Positions 7,388 through 15,834 of a stretch of DNA of 64,000 nucleotides are shown here, one piece after another. The notes beneath the pieces are model-generated. The model was not told the DNA's origin, ran no database searches, and worked only from the letters and a program-made list of their open reading frames with translations. The DNA is from CADEDV01 sp964412375. GTDB taxonomy: Bacteria; Bacteroidota; Bacteroidia; Chitinophagales; Chitinophagaceae. The DNA is taken from the NCBI GenBank assembly GCA_964412375.1, contig CAYPOD010000006.1, positions 1 to 64,000 of the forward strand. Direction: 5' to 3'. Every line of letters begins with the position of its first letter. The first letter of the stretch is position 1. The translations under genes and the position numbers were made by a program.

Positions 7388-8689
7388 ATGAAGAAAGCAG
7401 CAATAACAACTTTTATTGTTTTCGTCCTCTTTCTCAACTTAGCAGGTCAAAAAGTTTTTACGGAAGATATTGACAACTTTTGGAGTGCTTATGACAGTTG
7501 CCAAACAACAACCGACAGTTTGAAACAGTTGCATTTTATCCAAACACTGTATGTTGATAAGGGCACAGAAGGACTGAAAGCTTTTATGAAACTCAGGGAT
7601 TATACAACAGAACTTTGGGTAAGCCTTTTGCGCAAATATCCAGGCTTTTGGAAATCCATCCGGTCTAATAGCCTTTCGGTAAAATCATATGCAAAACAGA
7701 TTGATCAAAGTATTCAAAAATTCAAGAAGTTGTACCCGGGATTGAAAGAAGCAAGCATGTATTTTACAATTGGCGGGTTACGTTCTGGCGGCACCACGCT
7801 GAACAATATGGTTTTGATTGGCGCAGAAATTGCCACCGGCAATGTCACAACGGATGTATCGGAATTTCCCAACAAATGGCTGGAAGGAGTGTTCAAAAGC
7901 CAGCAGCCGGACAATATTGTTCCCTTGAACATTCACGAATATGTGCACACACAGCAGAGCGGGCAACCCAACAATCTTTTAGGCCAGGCTATCAAAGAAG
8001 GGGCCTGCGATTTTATTACAGAACTGGTCACGGGCAGGCTTTTACAAAACAATTACCTTGTTTACGGAAGACAAAATGAAGAAGAACTTAAAGAAGCCTT
8101 TAAACTGGATATGTTTACAACAGCTTACAGAAATTGGCTGTACAATGGATCAACAGCCAAAACCGTAGCTGATCTGGGTTATTTTATGGGGTATACGATT
8201 TGCAAGGCTTTTTACAATATCTCTGATGACAAAGAAAAAGCAATTCGTGAAATCATTGAATTGAATTACTCCGATACGGCCGCTGTTGAAGGATTTCTTA
8301 CCAAAGCAAAGTATTACAAAGAACCTGTCAACAAAACGGAACTGGTACAAAGATTTAAAGCGAAACAACCTTATGTACTAAAACTTGACCCATTTAACAA
8401 TGGAGACAGCTCGGTAGCAGCTGAAATCAAAGAATTGAAAATCATTTTCTCAGCACCAATGAATACTAAACTGTATTCTTTTCACTATGGAGCAAGGGGG
8501 AAAGATTATTCGCCGGTTGCCGGTGTTGTTGGTTTTTCAGAAGATGGGACCATTTTGACAATCAAACTAAACCTTCAACCCAATCATGAATATGAGTTTA
8601 TCATATCAGATCTTAGTTTCATTTCTGAAGAAGGCTATCCGCTCATACCGCTTGAAGTGAAATTTAAGACAAAGGGAATTCGTATTTAA
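7388..8689 (+). CDS. Secreted DUF2268-like zinc metallopeptidase with C-terminal beta domain
   Basis: 433 residues with a signal peptide (MKKAAITTFIVFVLFLNLAGQ). The gluzincin-type site is NIHEYVHTQQ (His183, Glu184, His187) with EGACDFITEL (Glu204) as likely third ligand, an arrangement seen in DUF2268 and GldB-type predicted proteases. Residues about 335-433 form an Ig-like module with IIFSAPMNTKLY and LQPNHEYEFIISDLSF, similar to Big-type domains. Probably acts in the periplasm or outside; substrate unknown. Stands alone, 94 bases after the SET gene. Confidence 0.85.
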   Translation: MKKAAITTFIVFVLFLNLAGQKVFTEDIDNFWSAYDSCQTTTDSLKQLHFIQTLYVDKGTEGLKAFMKLRDYTTELWVSLLRKYPGFWKSIRSNSLSVKSYAKQIDQSIQKFKKLYPGLKEASMYFTIGGLRSGGTTLNNMVLIGAEIATGNVTTDVSEFPNKWLEGVFKSQQPDNIVPLNIHEYVHTQQSGQPNNLLGQAIKEGACDFITELVTGRLLQNNYLVYGRQNEEELKEAFKLDMFTTAYRNWLYNGSTAKTVADLGYFMGYTICKAFYNISDDKEKAIREIIELNYSDTAAVEGFLTKAKYYKEPVNKTELVQRFKAKQPYVLKLDPFNNGDSSVAAEIKELKIIFSAPMNTKLYSFHYGARGKDYSPVAGVVGFSEDGTILTIKLNLQPNHEYEFIISDLSFISEEGYPLIPLEVKFKTKGIRI

Positions 8690-8735
8690 ATTAAATGAAG
8701 AATACCAGGAGAATGAAATAACTCGTCAGGCAACA

Positions 8736-9452
8736 TTATCGCTTCAAAAATCTGCCTTTCAATAATCTCTCCATCACCTCCTCTTTTAAATTGCGGCTGA
8801 TGGGTATATGATGCGGACCGATGCGGATGTCACTGGCATCTATGCTTTCAATTTTGGAGGCGGCCACGATATAGGACTTATGGGTTTTAATAAATAACTG
8901 CGCCGGCAGGTAATCTTCCACGGATTTAAAAGTGAGATAGGTAATGTATTTTTTTTCACTTGTATGAATGACCACATAGTTCTGCAAAGCTTCGGCAAAA
9001 AGAATATCATCAAACTGCAGCTTCACCAGTTTGCCATCCGCTTTGATAAAAAAATGATCCGCGGCTGCAGTTCCGGCCACATTTTTTTCCCGTATCTCGT
9101 AATACTCTTTTGCTTTCAGCGCTGCTTTTAAAAAACGGTCAAATGAAACGGGTTTGACGAGGTAATCCAGTGCATTCAGTTCAAAACCATCCAGTGCATA
9201 TTGCGGGTAGGCTGTGGTGAAGATGACCGGCGGTGGTTGTTGCAATGTTTTAAAAAAATCAAGCCCGGTGATCTTTGGCATCTGTATGTCGAGAAACAAC
9301 AACTGCACTTCTCCCCGGCTGAGTATATCGGCCGCTTTCAGCGGGTTGTCGAATTCACCTTCAAAGCTGAGAAAATCAGTGTCGGCAATATATTCCCTGA
9401 TACCCTTGCGGGCCAGGGGTTCATCGTCAATGATGATGCAGCGGATGCTCAT
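8736..9452 (-). CDS. LytTR-family response regulator
   Basis: 238 residues. Receiver domain at about 4-120 with phospho-acceptor Asp55 (LLFLDIQMPKITG) and Lys of LVKPVSFDRF near 103; LytTR DNA-binding domain at about 135-235 (FFIKADGKLVKLQFDDILFAEAL, FIKTHKSYIVAASKIESID). Such regulators bind direct repeats upstream of target promoters. The start overlaps the stop of the upstream kinase gene by four bases, so the pair is co-translated. Targets are unknown. Confidence 0.95.
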   Translation of the reverse strand: MSIRCIIIDDEPLARKGIREYIADTDFLSFEGEFDNPLKAADILSRGEVQLLFLDIQMPKITGLDFFKTLQQPPPVIFTTAYPQYALDGFELNALDYLVKPVSFDRFLKAALKAKEYYEIREKNVAGTAAADHFFIKADGKLVKLQFDDILFAEALQNYVVIHTSEKKYITYLTFKSVEDYLPAQLFIKTHKSYIVAASKIESIDASDIRIGPHHIPISRNLKEEVMERLLKGRFLKR

Positions 9453-10474
9453 GTCAGGCGCAGGTTAAGGTTGACAGAAAATGTTTTGTCGTTTTCATCA
9501 ATGGTCAGTTCATGCTTGCCGGGATAGAGCAGTTCCAGCCTTCTTTTCACATTGGCCAGACCAATGCCCCCGGACTGAACAGGGGGTTTGCCATTCGCTT
9601 CTTTTGAATTTTGCACCGAGAACTGAAAGCTGCCATTGCTGCGGCTCATGCCGAGTTTTACAAAATTGGCGGCATCGCTGTGATGTGAAATATGCTTGAA
9701 GGCATTTTCCACAAAAGGTACCAGCAGCAGCGGTTCGATGCTGAATCCTTTCACATCATCAGCACAATGGAACTGCACAGCAAACGTATCGTCTTTGCGG
9801 AGTTGCTGCAGGTCCACATAGTCTTTCAGGTAATTGATCTCTTTTTCAATCGGGATCTTATCACCGTTCATTTCATAAAGCTGGTAGCGCAGCATTTCTG
9901 AAAACTTGTGCAGGGCTTTCCTCGCCTCGGGATTATCTTTTCTGATCAAAAAATAAACGGAGTTCAGTGAGTTGAACAGGAAATGCGGGTTGATCTGTGA
10001 CTTGAGAAAGTTCAGCTCTGTCTCCGCTTTTTCTTTGGCTACCTCGGCCAGCCGTTGCTGCATTTTACTGTAATCAAACACCAGTTTGAAAGCAGCCCCG
10101 GCGATCACCAGGAAAAAATGCGGCAGGATATTATCATAGACCCTTGCTTTGAAATTGCTGGACAACGTGAAAAGATCGGGTCGTTCCATGATCTGGCCGA
10201 TAAGATACATTTTACCGATACTGCTGGCCAGAATCATAACAACAAAGCAGAGCCCGAAAAGGAAATAATGCTTCCGGTAAAGCAGTTTGGGGATCAGCAG
10301 GTAGTTGGTGAGATAGATCATCAATGCGAGATCGGCCACTTTGAGAAAGGTGACCTTAATGGCTATTTCCTTTGTGCGGTAATCCTGGTAGCGGAAAAAA
10401 TACCAGATCCCGGCCACCAGCAGCCAAAATAAAACATGATGCAATTTGTATTTCAGTAGTCCACTGTTGTGCAT
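9449..10474 (-). CDS. LytS/YehU-type sensor histidine kinase
   Basis: 341 residues from ATG 10474 (MHNSGLLKYKLHHVLFW); an open frame extends further upstream, but those codons read unlike protein and lie behind a plausible A/T-rich promoter. Four predicted membrane segments occupy residues about 10-150, followed by the His_kinase domain with the phospho-accepting His in INPHFLFNSLNSVYFL and a HATPase_c domain (PLLLVPFVENAFKH, GGIGLANVKRRL). It is the cognate sensor of the overlapping LytTR regulator. The signal is unknown. Confidence 0.93.
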   Translation of the reverse strand: MHNSGLLKYKLHHVLFWLLVAGIWYFFRYQDYRTKEIAIKVTFLKVADLALMIYLTNYLLIPKLLYRKHYFLFGLCFVVMILASSIGKMYLIGQIMERPDLFTLSSNFKARVYDNILPHFFLVIAGAAFKLVFDYSKMQQRLAEVAKEKAETELNFLKSQINPHFLFNSLNSVYFLIRKDNPEARKALHKFSEMLRYQLYEMNGDKIPIEKEINYLKDYVDLQQLRKDDTFAVQFHCADDVKGFSIEPLLLVPFVENAFKHISHHSDAANFVKLGMSRSNGSFQFSVQNSKEANGKPPVQSGGIGLANVKRRLELLYPGKHELTIDENDKTFSVNLNLRLT

Positions 10475-10589
10475 AGTACAAATTAAATTTACGATTTCCG
10501 GGCGGGAAAAGAGATTACAGGAAAGGAACTGATTCCGTGATGAGAGGCAGGATAAGGAAAGGTTGACTGCAATCGTAGCGTATCCCAAA

Positions 10590-10650
10590 GGTTGCCAACC
10601 CTGCAAATGCATTTAACCAACCGAAAAACCCTTGTAAGGTTGGGAACCTT
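10590..10650. repeat. Two palindromes in a divergent intergenic region
   Basis: GGTTGCCAACC (10590-10600, odd-centred dyad) and AAGGTTGGGAACCTT (10636-10650) lie about 48 bases apart between the kinase gene and the dioxygenase gene. They share the AGGTTG/CAACCT theme. They may be operators or the remains of a REP-like repeat. Confidence 0.55.
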
Positions 10651-10743
10651 CAGAAAATTTCCACTCGTCAGCAAAAGCATGCGGAAGATGTAAAAATGCA
10701 AAAGACAGGATGATTATTTCGCAACTTGGATAAAATTTTTACC

Positions 10744-11415
10744 ATGAAACAGTGTCTCGTAGCCATCACTGGCTGTTTGCTGTTCTTCAGCAGTTGTGCT
10801 CAAAACGCCGCAAAGCCATTGCAGGAAAACAAAGCTTCCGCCGCTGACATCCGGGTTGGCGATGGTTGCGAAGGCTGTGAGGCTATCTATGAATGTCCTG
10901 TGCCGTTTGACAGTCTCACCATGTTTGCCTGGCTGCCCGGGTGGAATGAGAATGCTCCCGGCAAAATAGCAGTGAACGGGATAGTCTATAAAGCCGATGG
11001 CAAAACACCTGCTCCGGGAGTGATCATTTATATTTACCACACCGATCAGAAAGGTGTTTATCCCACCAAAGGCAATGAACAGGGATGGGCCAAACGACAC
11101 GGCTATCTCCGCGGCTGGATGAAGACGAATGAAAAGGGAGAATATAAATTCTTTACCATCCGGCCCGGCTCTTACCCGCAGGGACAAAACCCGGCGCATA
11201 TTCATGCCATCATCAAAGAACCGGGCAAATCGCCTTACTGGATTGATGATTTTTTATTTGACAGTGATCCTTACCTGACCGAAAGCCAGAGAAAGAGATT
11301 ACAACAACGCGGAGGCAACGGCATACTTATTTTCTATGACAAATCATCGGGCAAGAGCCCTTACAAAAGCGAAAGACATATTTATCTCGGTAAAAATATC
11401 CCGGGCTGGAAATAA
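10744..11415 (+). CDS. Intradiol ring-cleavage dioxygenase-like lipoprotein
   Basis: 223 residues from ATG 10744, which opens a lipoprotein signal (CLLFFSSCAQ, Cys18); a TTG six codons upstream is less likely. The intradiol dioxygenase fold shows YIYHTDQKGVYP (Tyr106), RPGSYPQGQNPAHIHAII (Tyr144, His152, His154), the four Fe(III) ligands of protocatechuate/catechol dioxygenases. Known cytosolic enzymes cleave catechols; exported, lipid-anchored versions have unknown substrates. An extra cysteine trio (GCEGCEAIYEC, 42-51) follows the linker. It is a single gene, divergent from the LytS/LytTR pair, which could regulate it. Confidence 0.88.
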   Translation: MKQCLVAITGCLLFFSSCAQNAAKPLQENKASAADIRVGDGCEGCEAIYECPVPFDSLTMFAWLPGWNENAPGKIAVNGIVYKADGKTPAPGVIIYIYHTDQKGVYPTKGNEQGWAKRHGYLRGWMKTNEKGEYKFFTIRPGSYPQGQNPAHIHAIIKEPGKSPYWIDDFLFDSDPYLTESQRKRLQQRGGNGILIFYDKSSGKSPYKSERHIYLGKNIPGWK

Positions 11416-11429
11416 GCTCAGCTCATTGC

Positions 11430-11924
11430 TTAAAGGATAAAAAAGTCAGCCCTCACCCTGAAGTAGGTGACACTGCGGCCCACCATATTGGGCATGAGAC
11501 CGGTTACTTTCACCTGCCAGTGTTCTTTTTCTTTGTCATAAAACGCTTCCACAAAACCTGAAGCCACATTGACATAGGAAGCCGTGCCCCCGGAACGAAA
11601 AGAATATTTTGCATTGACGGCCACTTTTTTTCCGGCACCTGTCCCGATCTTGTATTTGCTGCCGCTTTTCAGTTTCCTGTCTTTGAAGAAAAGAGAAAAG
11701 AACTGGTCCCGCTGCTCCACCACAATGACAAGAGCGCCTTTGGACCTGTACACCCGGATGGTGGAAGGCTGGTGTTCCAGGAAAAAATTATTGGAAGTAA
11801 GTGTGTCAGTGATATAAACAGGACAACGGTTAAGGGTGGTGTCCCGTTCTTCCTGGCCAATAGCAAAGACAGGCAGTAAAAAGAAAAATCCTAAATAGAA
11901 AAAACGGTTCATTGGCTGATTCAA
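11430..11924 (-). CDS. Secreted protein of unknown function
   Basis: Not recognised. 164 residues with a signal peptide (FFYLGFFFLLPVFAIGQ); ATG 11924 or ATG 11912 could be the start. The mature part is basic and beta-rich with FFKDRKLKSGSKYKIGTGAGKK and SFRSGGTASYVNVASG, without conserved catalytic residues or cysteine pairs beyond one Cys near 29. It lies tail to tail with the dioxygenase gene, 14 bases apart. Probably an exported small beta protein. Confidence 0.7.
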   Translation of the reverse strand: MNQPMNRFFYLGFFFLLPVFAIGQEERDTTLNRCPVYITDTLTSNNFFLEHQPSTIRVYRSKGALVIVVEQRDQFFSLFFKDRKLKSGSKYKIGTGAGKKVAVNAKYSFRSGGTASYVNVASGFVEAFYDKEKEHWQVKVTGLMPNMVGRSVTYFRVRADFFIL

Positions 11925-11968
11925 TCCAAAAAAGTACGACTATTTAAGCAAATACAATGCAGGTGATT

Positions 11969-12652
11969 TTAATTTTTGATATTCTTAGCTCTTTCGCCAA
12001 ACAACAAACTGCCGATGCGAACCATTGTGCTGCCCTCTTCTACCGCCACGGTGTAGTCGCTGCTCATACCCATGGAGAGAGTGGTGAATGATGAATGGTG
12101 AATGGTGAATGATCGTGAGTTGTCGAAAATTTCCTTTAGCCTCCGGAACTCCTTTCTCACTTTGTTCATATCATCCGTAAAAGAGGCCATTCCCATCAAC
12201 CCGGTTATATTCACATGAGGCAACGGTTGTTCCATGAGTTGTTGCATCAGTTCATTCAGTTCGTTTTCATCTAATCCAAACTTGGTTTCTTCCTCTGCAA
12301 TGTGCACCTGCAGCAAACAATCAAGCATCCGGTTGTGTTTGTGCGCCTGCTTGCTGATCTCTTTCAGCAATTTCAGACTGTCCACACCGTGGATCAGTTG
12401 CACAAAGGGGGCAATGTATTTGACCTTATTGGTTTGCAGGTGGCCTATAAAATGCCAGCGGATGTCGTTGGGAAGTCTTTCAGCCTTGTCCACCATTTCC
12501 TGCACATAGTTTTCACCAAAGTCCCGGTGACCCAGTTCATACAGTTCCTGTATATCCTCAACGGGTTTGGTTTTGGAAACAGCCACAAGGGTTACGTTTT
12601 TCGCATCTAGTGCTGTTTTGATCTGCTGGTATGCTGTGCTGTTGACGGACAT
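11969..12652 (-). CDS. YggS-family PLP homeostasis protein with a repeat-encoded insertion
   Basis: 227 residues, usual family length. The PLP lysine lies in VAVSKTKP (residues 24-30); other family motifs are GENYVQEM, WHFIGHLQTNKVK, GLMGMASF and the C-terminal STMVRIGSLLFGER. These proteins bind pyridoxal phosphate and help keep vitamin B6 and amino-acid pools balanced in the cytosol, with no known enzymatic turnover. Just before LSMGMSSDY the protein reads SFTIHHSSFTT, which is encoded by four copies of a 7-base repeat (12084-12111) and looks like an insertion into a loop. Confidence 0.92.
   Translation of the reverse strand: MSVNSTAYQQIKTALDAKNVTLVAVSKTKPVEDIQELYELGHRDFGENYVQEMVDKAERLPNDIRWHFIGHLQTNKVKYIAPFVQLIHGVDSLKLLKEISKQAHKHNRMLDCLLQVHIAEEETKFGLDENELNELMQQLMEQPLPHVNITGLMGMASFTDDMNKVRKEFRRLKEIFDNSRSFTIHHSSFTTLSMGMSSDYTVAVEEGSTMVRIGSLLFGERAKNIKN
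12084..12111. repeat. Tandem heptanucleotide repeat inside a coding sequence
   Basis: Four copies of GTGAATG (the second reads ATGAATG) on the plus strand, within the yggS-like gene. Seven is not a multiple of three, so gain or loss of one unit would shift the frame before the conserved C-terminus. Confidence 0.85.
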
Positions 12653-12676
12653 ATTGTGACAAAACTATTAAAGAAA

Positions 12677-12706
12677 AAGTGTGCAAGTAGCAACACCTGC
12701 ACACTT
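12677..12706 (-). terminator. Rho-independent terminator after the acyl-CoA dehydrogenase gene
   Basis: On the minus strand a 9-bp stem AAGTGTGCA / TGCACACTT with a 12-base loop is followed by a run of T (TTTTTCTTT). It lies 20 bases after the acyl-CoA dehydrogenase stop and 25 bases before the yggS-like start. Confidence 0.8.
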
Positions 12707-12726
12707 CACGATTATCAAGTACTTAT

Positions 12727-13881
12727 TTATTTCAAAATACTTCTGCTGATAACGATCCGCTGCACTTCGCTGGTGCCTTCATATATCTGGGTGATCTTGG
12801 CATCCCGCATCAGCCGTTCCACATGGTATTCTTTGACGAATCCATACCCGCCATGTACCTGTACAGCTTCTACGGTGGTCCACATCGCCGTTTCTGAAGC
12901 ATAAACCTTGGCCATAGACGAACTCAGTGTGTAATCCATGTGATTGTCTTTTTCCCAAGCCGCTTTCAGGCATAGCAATCTTGCCGCTTCAATCCTGGTA
13001 GCCATGTCTGCCAGTTTGAATGCGATGGCCTGGTGGTTCATGATCTCAGTGCCAAATGCTTTTCTTGTTTTGGAATATTCCTTCGCCAGTTCATAAGCAC
13101 CGCTGGCAATGCCGAGGGCCTGCGAAGCAATACCAATTCTGCCGCCGGCCAATGTTTTCATGGCGAATTTGAAACCAAACCCATCCGGGCCTATGCGGTT
13201 TTCCTTAGGCACTTTCACATCGCTGAACATCACGGTGTGTGTATCACTGCCGCGGATGCCGAGTTTATTTTCTTTGGCAGCCACGGTCACGCCGGGCCAA
13301 TCCTTTTCTACAATCAAACAATTGATACCTCTTGAACCTTTTGATGCATCGGTTTGTGCCATCACCAAATAAGCAGAGGCTGTGCCTCCATTGGTGATCC
13401 AGTTCTTGGTTCCGTTCAATAAATAATGATCGCCTTTGTCCTCGGCAGTTGTTCTTTGCGAAGTAGCATCACTGCCGGCTTCTGGTTCGCTGAGCATGAA
13501 AGCGCCGATATATAATTCACCGTTTTTCTTCCCTTGCGCCAAAGGCACTAAATACTTTTGCTTTTGTTCCTCTGTGCCATATTCCTGGATGCCATAACAC
13601 ACCAAGCTGTTATTGACACTCATCACCACACTCACACTGGCATCAATCTTTGAGATCTCTTCCATCGCCAGCACATAACTTACAGTATCCATACCGGCAC
13701 CGCCATATTCAGGCTTCACCATCATTCCCATAAAGCCGAGGTCGGCCAGTTTCATGATATGTTCACGGGGAAATTGTTGCTTTTCGTCTCTCTCGATCAC
13801 ACCCGGCAGGCATTCTGTTTTGGCAAAATCCCTGGCAGCCTTCTGAATCATCAGTTGCTCTTCGCTCAGTTGAAATAACAT
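12727..13881 (-). CDS. Acyl-CoA dehydrogenase (short-chain/butyryl-type)
   Basis: 384 residues from ATG 13881 (MLFQLSEEQLMIQKAARDF); upstream codons do not look like protein. Typical acyl-CoA dehydrogenase signatures: AFMLSEPEAGSDATSQRTTA near residue 122, NWITNGGTA near 158, and QVHGGYGFVKEYHVERLMRDAKITQIYEGTSEVQRIVI at the C-terminus with the catalytic Glu in YEGTSE. It oxidises acyl-CoA thioesters with FAD, passing electrons to electron-transfer flavoprotein, in beta-oxidation or branched-chain amino acid breakdown. Which substrate chain it prefers cannot be read safely. Own terminator downstream. Confidence 0.95.
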   Translation of the reverse strand: MLFQLSEEQLMIQKAARDFAKTECLPGVIERDEKQQFPREHIMKLADLGFMGMMVKPEYGGAGMDTVSYVLAMEEISKIDASVSVVMSVNNSLVCYGIQEYGTEEQKQKYLVPLAQGKKNGELYIGAFMLSEPEAGSDATSQRTTAEDKGDHYLLNGTKNWITNGGTASAYLVMAQTDASKGSRGINCLIVEKDWPGVTVAAKENKLGIRGSDTHTVMFSDVKVPKENRIGPDGFGFKFAMKTLAGGRIGIASQALGIASGAYELAKEYSKTRKAFGTEIMNHQAIAFKLADMATRIEAARLLCLKAAWEKDNHMDYTLSSSMAKVYASETAMWTTVEAVQVHGGYGFVKEYHVERLMRDAKITQIYEGTSEVQRIVISRSILK

Positions 13882-13974
13882 ACGACAGTTAGATTTTGAC
13901 GCAAAGATAAGGGCTAGCACGGGCAGAAGGCCGGTAGCAGAAACAGGAGCCGATGAAAATATTTGGCCTGCTGA

Positions 13975-15723
13975 TCATTTCCAGCTTAACAATAATTGCG
14001 TGGCGCCGGTCAAATATTTGTTGGTTTGGGTGGTCCAGTTACCCAGTAAAAAGAGATTTTTTCCCGAAACAGCCATGGCAGTGGTTTCCAACAATTCGTA
14101 CTTCGAAGGGTCGGTGTCTGGCCGGTCTGCTTTAACAGCATTGCCCGCCAGGGTATTCCATTTGCCATCCTTCCATGTCATAATATATCGTTTTTCAAAG
14201 TCCAGGAACAGGCGATTGTCTTTGGAAACAGTCATGGCTATAGCGGCCACACCCGTAACATTGTTTTCTATGCGCTGTACCAGGGTTGCGGACAAGTCTT
14301 TTTTATCCAGCTCGAATAGCTGCATCAATGGTTTATCACTTCCATCCGGAGTAAACGTAAGCAACATCAGCCGTCCGTCTTCTGAAACACAACTGCTGGC
14401 GCCGATCCTGTCACCGGAAGCAGTTTTACCTAAGGGAAATCCTGCAGGCAATGTTTTTTCTTCTGCCTTCCACACTCCGGCATCCTTATAATAATGAACA
14501 GCTTTATAGATGCCACCCTTTACCAGGAGATAACAGATAACATAAAATTCCTGCGGTGATATGACCAGGAAATGTTCGGGATATAACATGATCTTATTTC
14601 CAGCAAAAGGACCGGCAGGCAACAACTGTTCCGGTTCCTTTCCATTACGGAATGAAAAAGAAAGATTGAAGGCCTCTCCTTCTTTGGAGATGTTCTGCCT
14701 GAATGAACTGATTACTCCTTTGGTATCGCTGCTAAGCAAGGTAATTGTGTCTGTCTCGCTAATGCTGACGGGTTCATCATCCCTGATGATAAACATTTCA
14801 AGCTCCTTGCTGAATGCAACCATGCCGGGTTGCTGGTAAACACCTTCCCATGTTCCTTTTTTCTCCACTTTGATCGTATTGGCCAGCAAAGGGAAGTTGC
14901 GCAAATGTTCATAATGTTTTTTCCATAAAATGGAATCCACCAGTTCTTTTAATGGCGGCAAGGGTGCTTCACCGGTGAGCATAAGCCGGTGGCGTTCAAA
15001 AAATGCCGAAGCATAGGGCTGCATGGTTTCAGGATCATTAAAATTGGCCTGCTTCACAAAGAATGTATCGCAATGATTCATCAGCAATGCCCCGGAAGAA
15101 AAATGATACCGGTTTTCCGCAGGTATCGAAGCATTCATGGATTTAATCAATTCAAGATACCGTTGTTGCAAACCGGCAAACCTTTTATCAGCTTTGGACA
15201 ATTCATTGGCAAAGCCAATGGCAAATTTGTCGGCCAGCAGTTCACGGCAATTCACATTCTCATCAAAAAAACCTCCGAGGTCATGCCTGTCAGCAAAATA
15301 ATGGCCCAGTTCATGGGCAATAATGATCACTATATTATAATTGGCCAGCAGGTACATCTCCTCTTCATCTTTGAAGAATGAAGCTGCGTTCCAGCCTTCG
15401 TTAGTGAGTACTTTGCACCAGTTTTCCCAGTACTCAGCAGTTTCTGTTTTCTGAGGCATTCGCCCCATCACTATCGCCATGTCCATAGGACTGTAATAGT
15501 TGAACACCTGTGTCGGCTCTTTATATCTCCATTCCAGTTGCTCATCAAAGCGGCGGGCACCGCTGTTTTCAAAAACATACTGCACCCATTTCATGGCATC
15601 TTCTGTGCGGCTGTTTTGCATGGCCTCATATAATCCGTTGGCAGCTTCTTTAAAATCAGGTTCTTTTTCTCCGGTACAGGAAAACAAGGCAAGTGGTAAC
15701 AAAAAGCACAGCAGGTATCTCAT
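13975..15723 (-). CDS. Lipoprotein with gluzincin-type metallopeptidase site and large C-terminal domain
   Basis: 582 residues from ATG 15723 (MRYLLCFLLPLALFSCTGEKEPDF), which opens a lipobox with Cys16; an upstream extension of 52 codons crosses the intergenic dyad and is rejected. The zinc site is IIIAHELGHYFADRHD (His137, Glu138, His141) with NCRELLADKFA (Glu161) as third ligand. Residues from about 270 onward look like a propeller-like or beta-rich region (repeated SEDGRLMLLTF, SKDNRLFLDFE, SGKNLFLLGNW units at the end). A periplasm-facing protease is likely; substrate unknown. It is divergent from an M48-type peptidase gene, 111 bases away. Confidence 0.82.
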   Translation of the reverse strand: MRYLLCFLLPLALFSCTGEKEPDFKEAANGLYEAMQNSRTEDAMKWVQYVFENSGARRFDEQLEWRYKEPTQVFNYYSPMDMAIVMGRMPQKTETAEYWENWCKVLTNEGWNAASFFKDEEEMYLLANYNIVIIIAHELGHYFADRHDLGGFFDENVNCRELLADKFAIGFANELSKADKRFAGLQQRYLELIKSMNASIPAENRYHFSSGALLMNHCDTFFVKQANFNDPETMQPYASAFFERHRLMLTGEAPLPPLKELVDSILWKKHYEHLRNFPLLANTIKVEKKGTWEGVYQQPGMVAFSKELEMFIIRDDEPVSISETDTITLLSSDTKGVISSFRQNISKEGEAFNLSFSFRNGKEPEQLLPAGPFAGNKIMLYPEHFLVISPQEFYVICYLLVKGGIYKAVHYYKDAGVWKAEEKTLPAGFPLGKTASGDRIGASSCVSEDGRLMLLTFTPDGSDKPLMQLFELDKKDLSATLVQRIENNVTGVAAIAMTVSKDNRLFLDFEKRYIMTWKDGKWNTLAGNAVKADRPDTDPSKYELLETTAMAVSGKNLFLLGNWTTQTNKYLTGATQLLLSWK

Positions 15724-15752
15724 GAGCAAAATTTTCGGGAAGATACCCAACT

Positions 15753-15797
15753 CCGGCAGTACCAGTAATACCAACTGGAGGGTATTATCGCTGCCGG
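15753..15797. promoter_or_regulatory. Long interrupted dyad between two divergent metallopeptidase genes
   Basis: CCGGCAG (15753-15759) and TAATACC (15766-15772) are mirrored by GGTATTA (15781-15787) and CTGCCGG (15791-15797), with an 8-base centre and uneven inner spacers of 6 and 3 bases. It lies upstream of the plus-strand -7 box and could be a shared operator or a leader hairpin of the minus-strand transcript. Confidence 0.6.
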
Positions 15798-15807
15798 CAT
15801 ATTCATT

Positions 15808-15815
15808 TATCTTTG
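15808..15815 (+). promoter_or_regulatory. -7 box for the M48-TPR gene
   Basis: TATCTTTG, exact TAnnTTTG match, 19 bases before ATG 15835. Confidence 0.6.
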
Positions 15816-15834
15816 AAAGCAACAATACTGCTTT

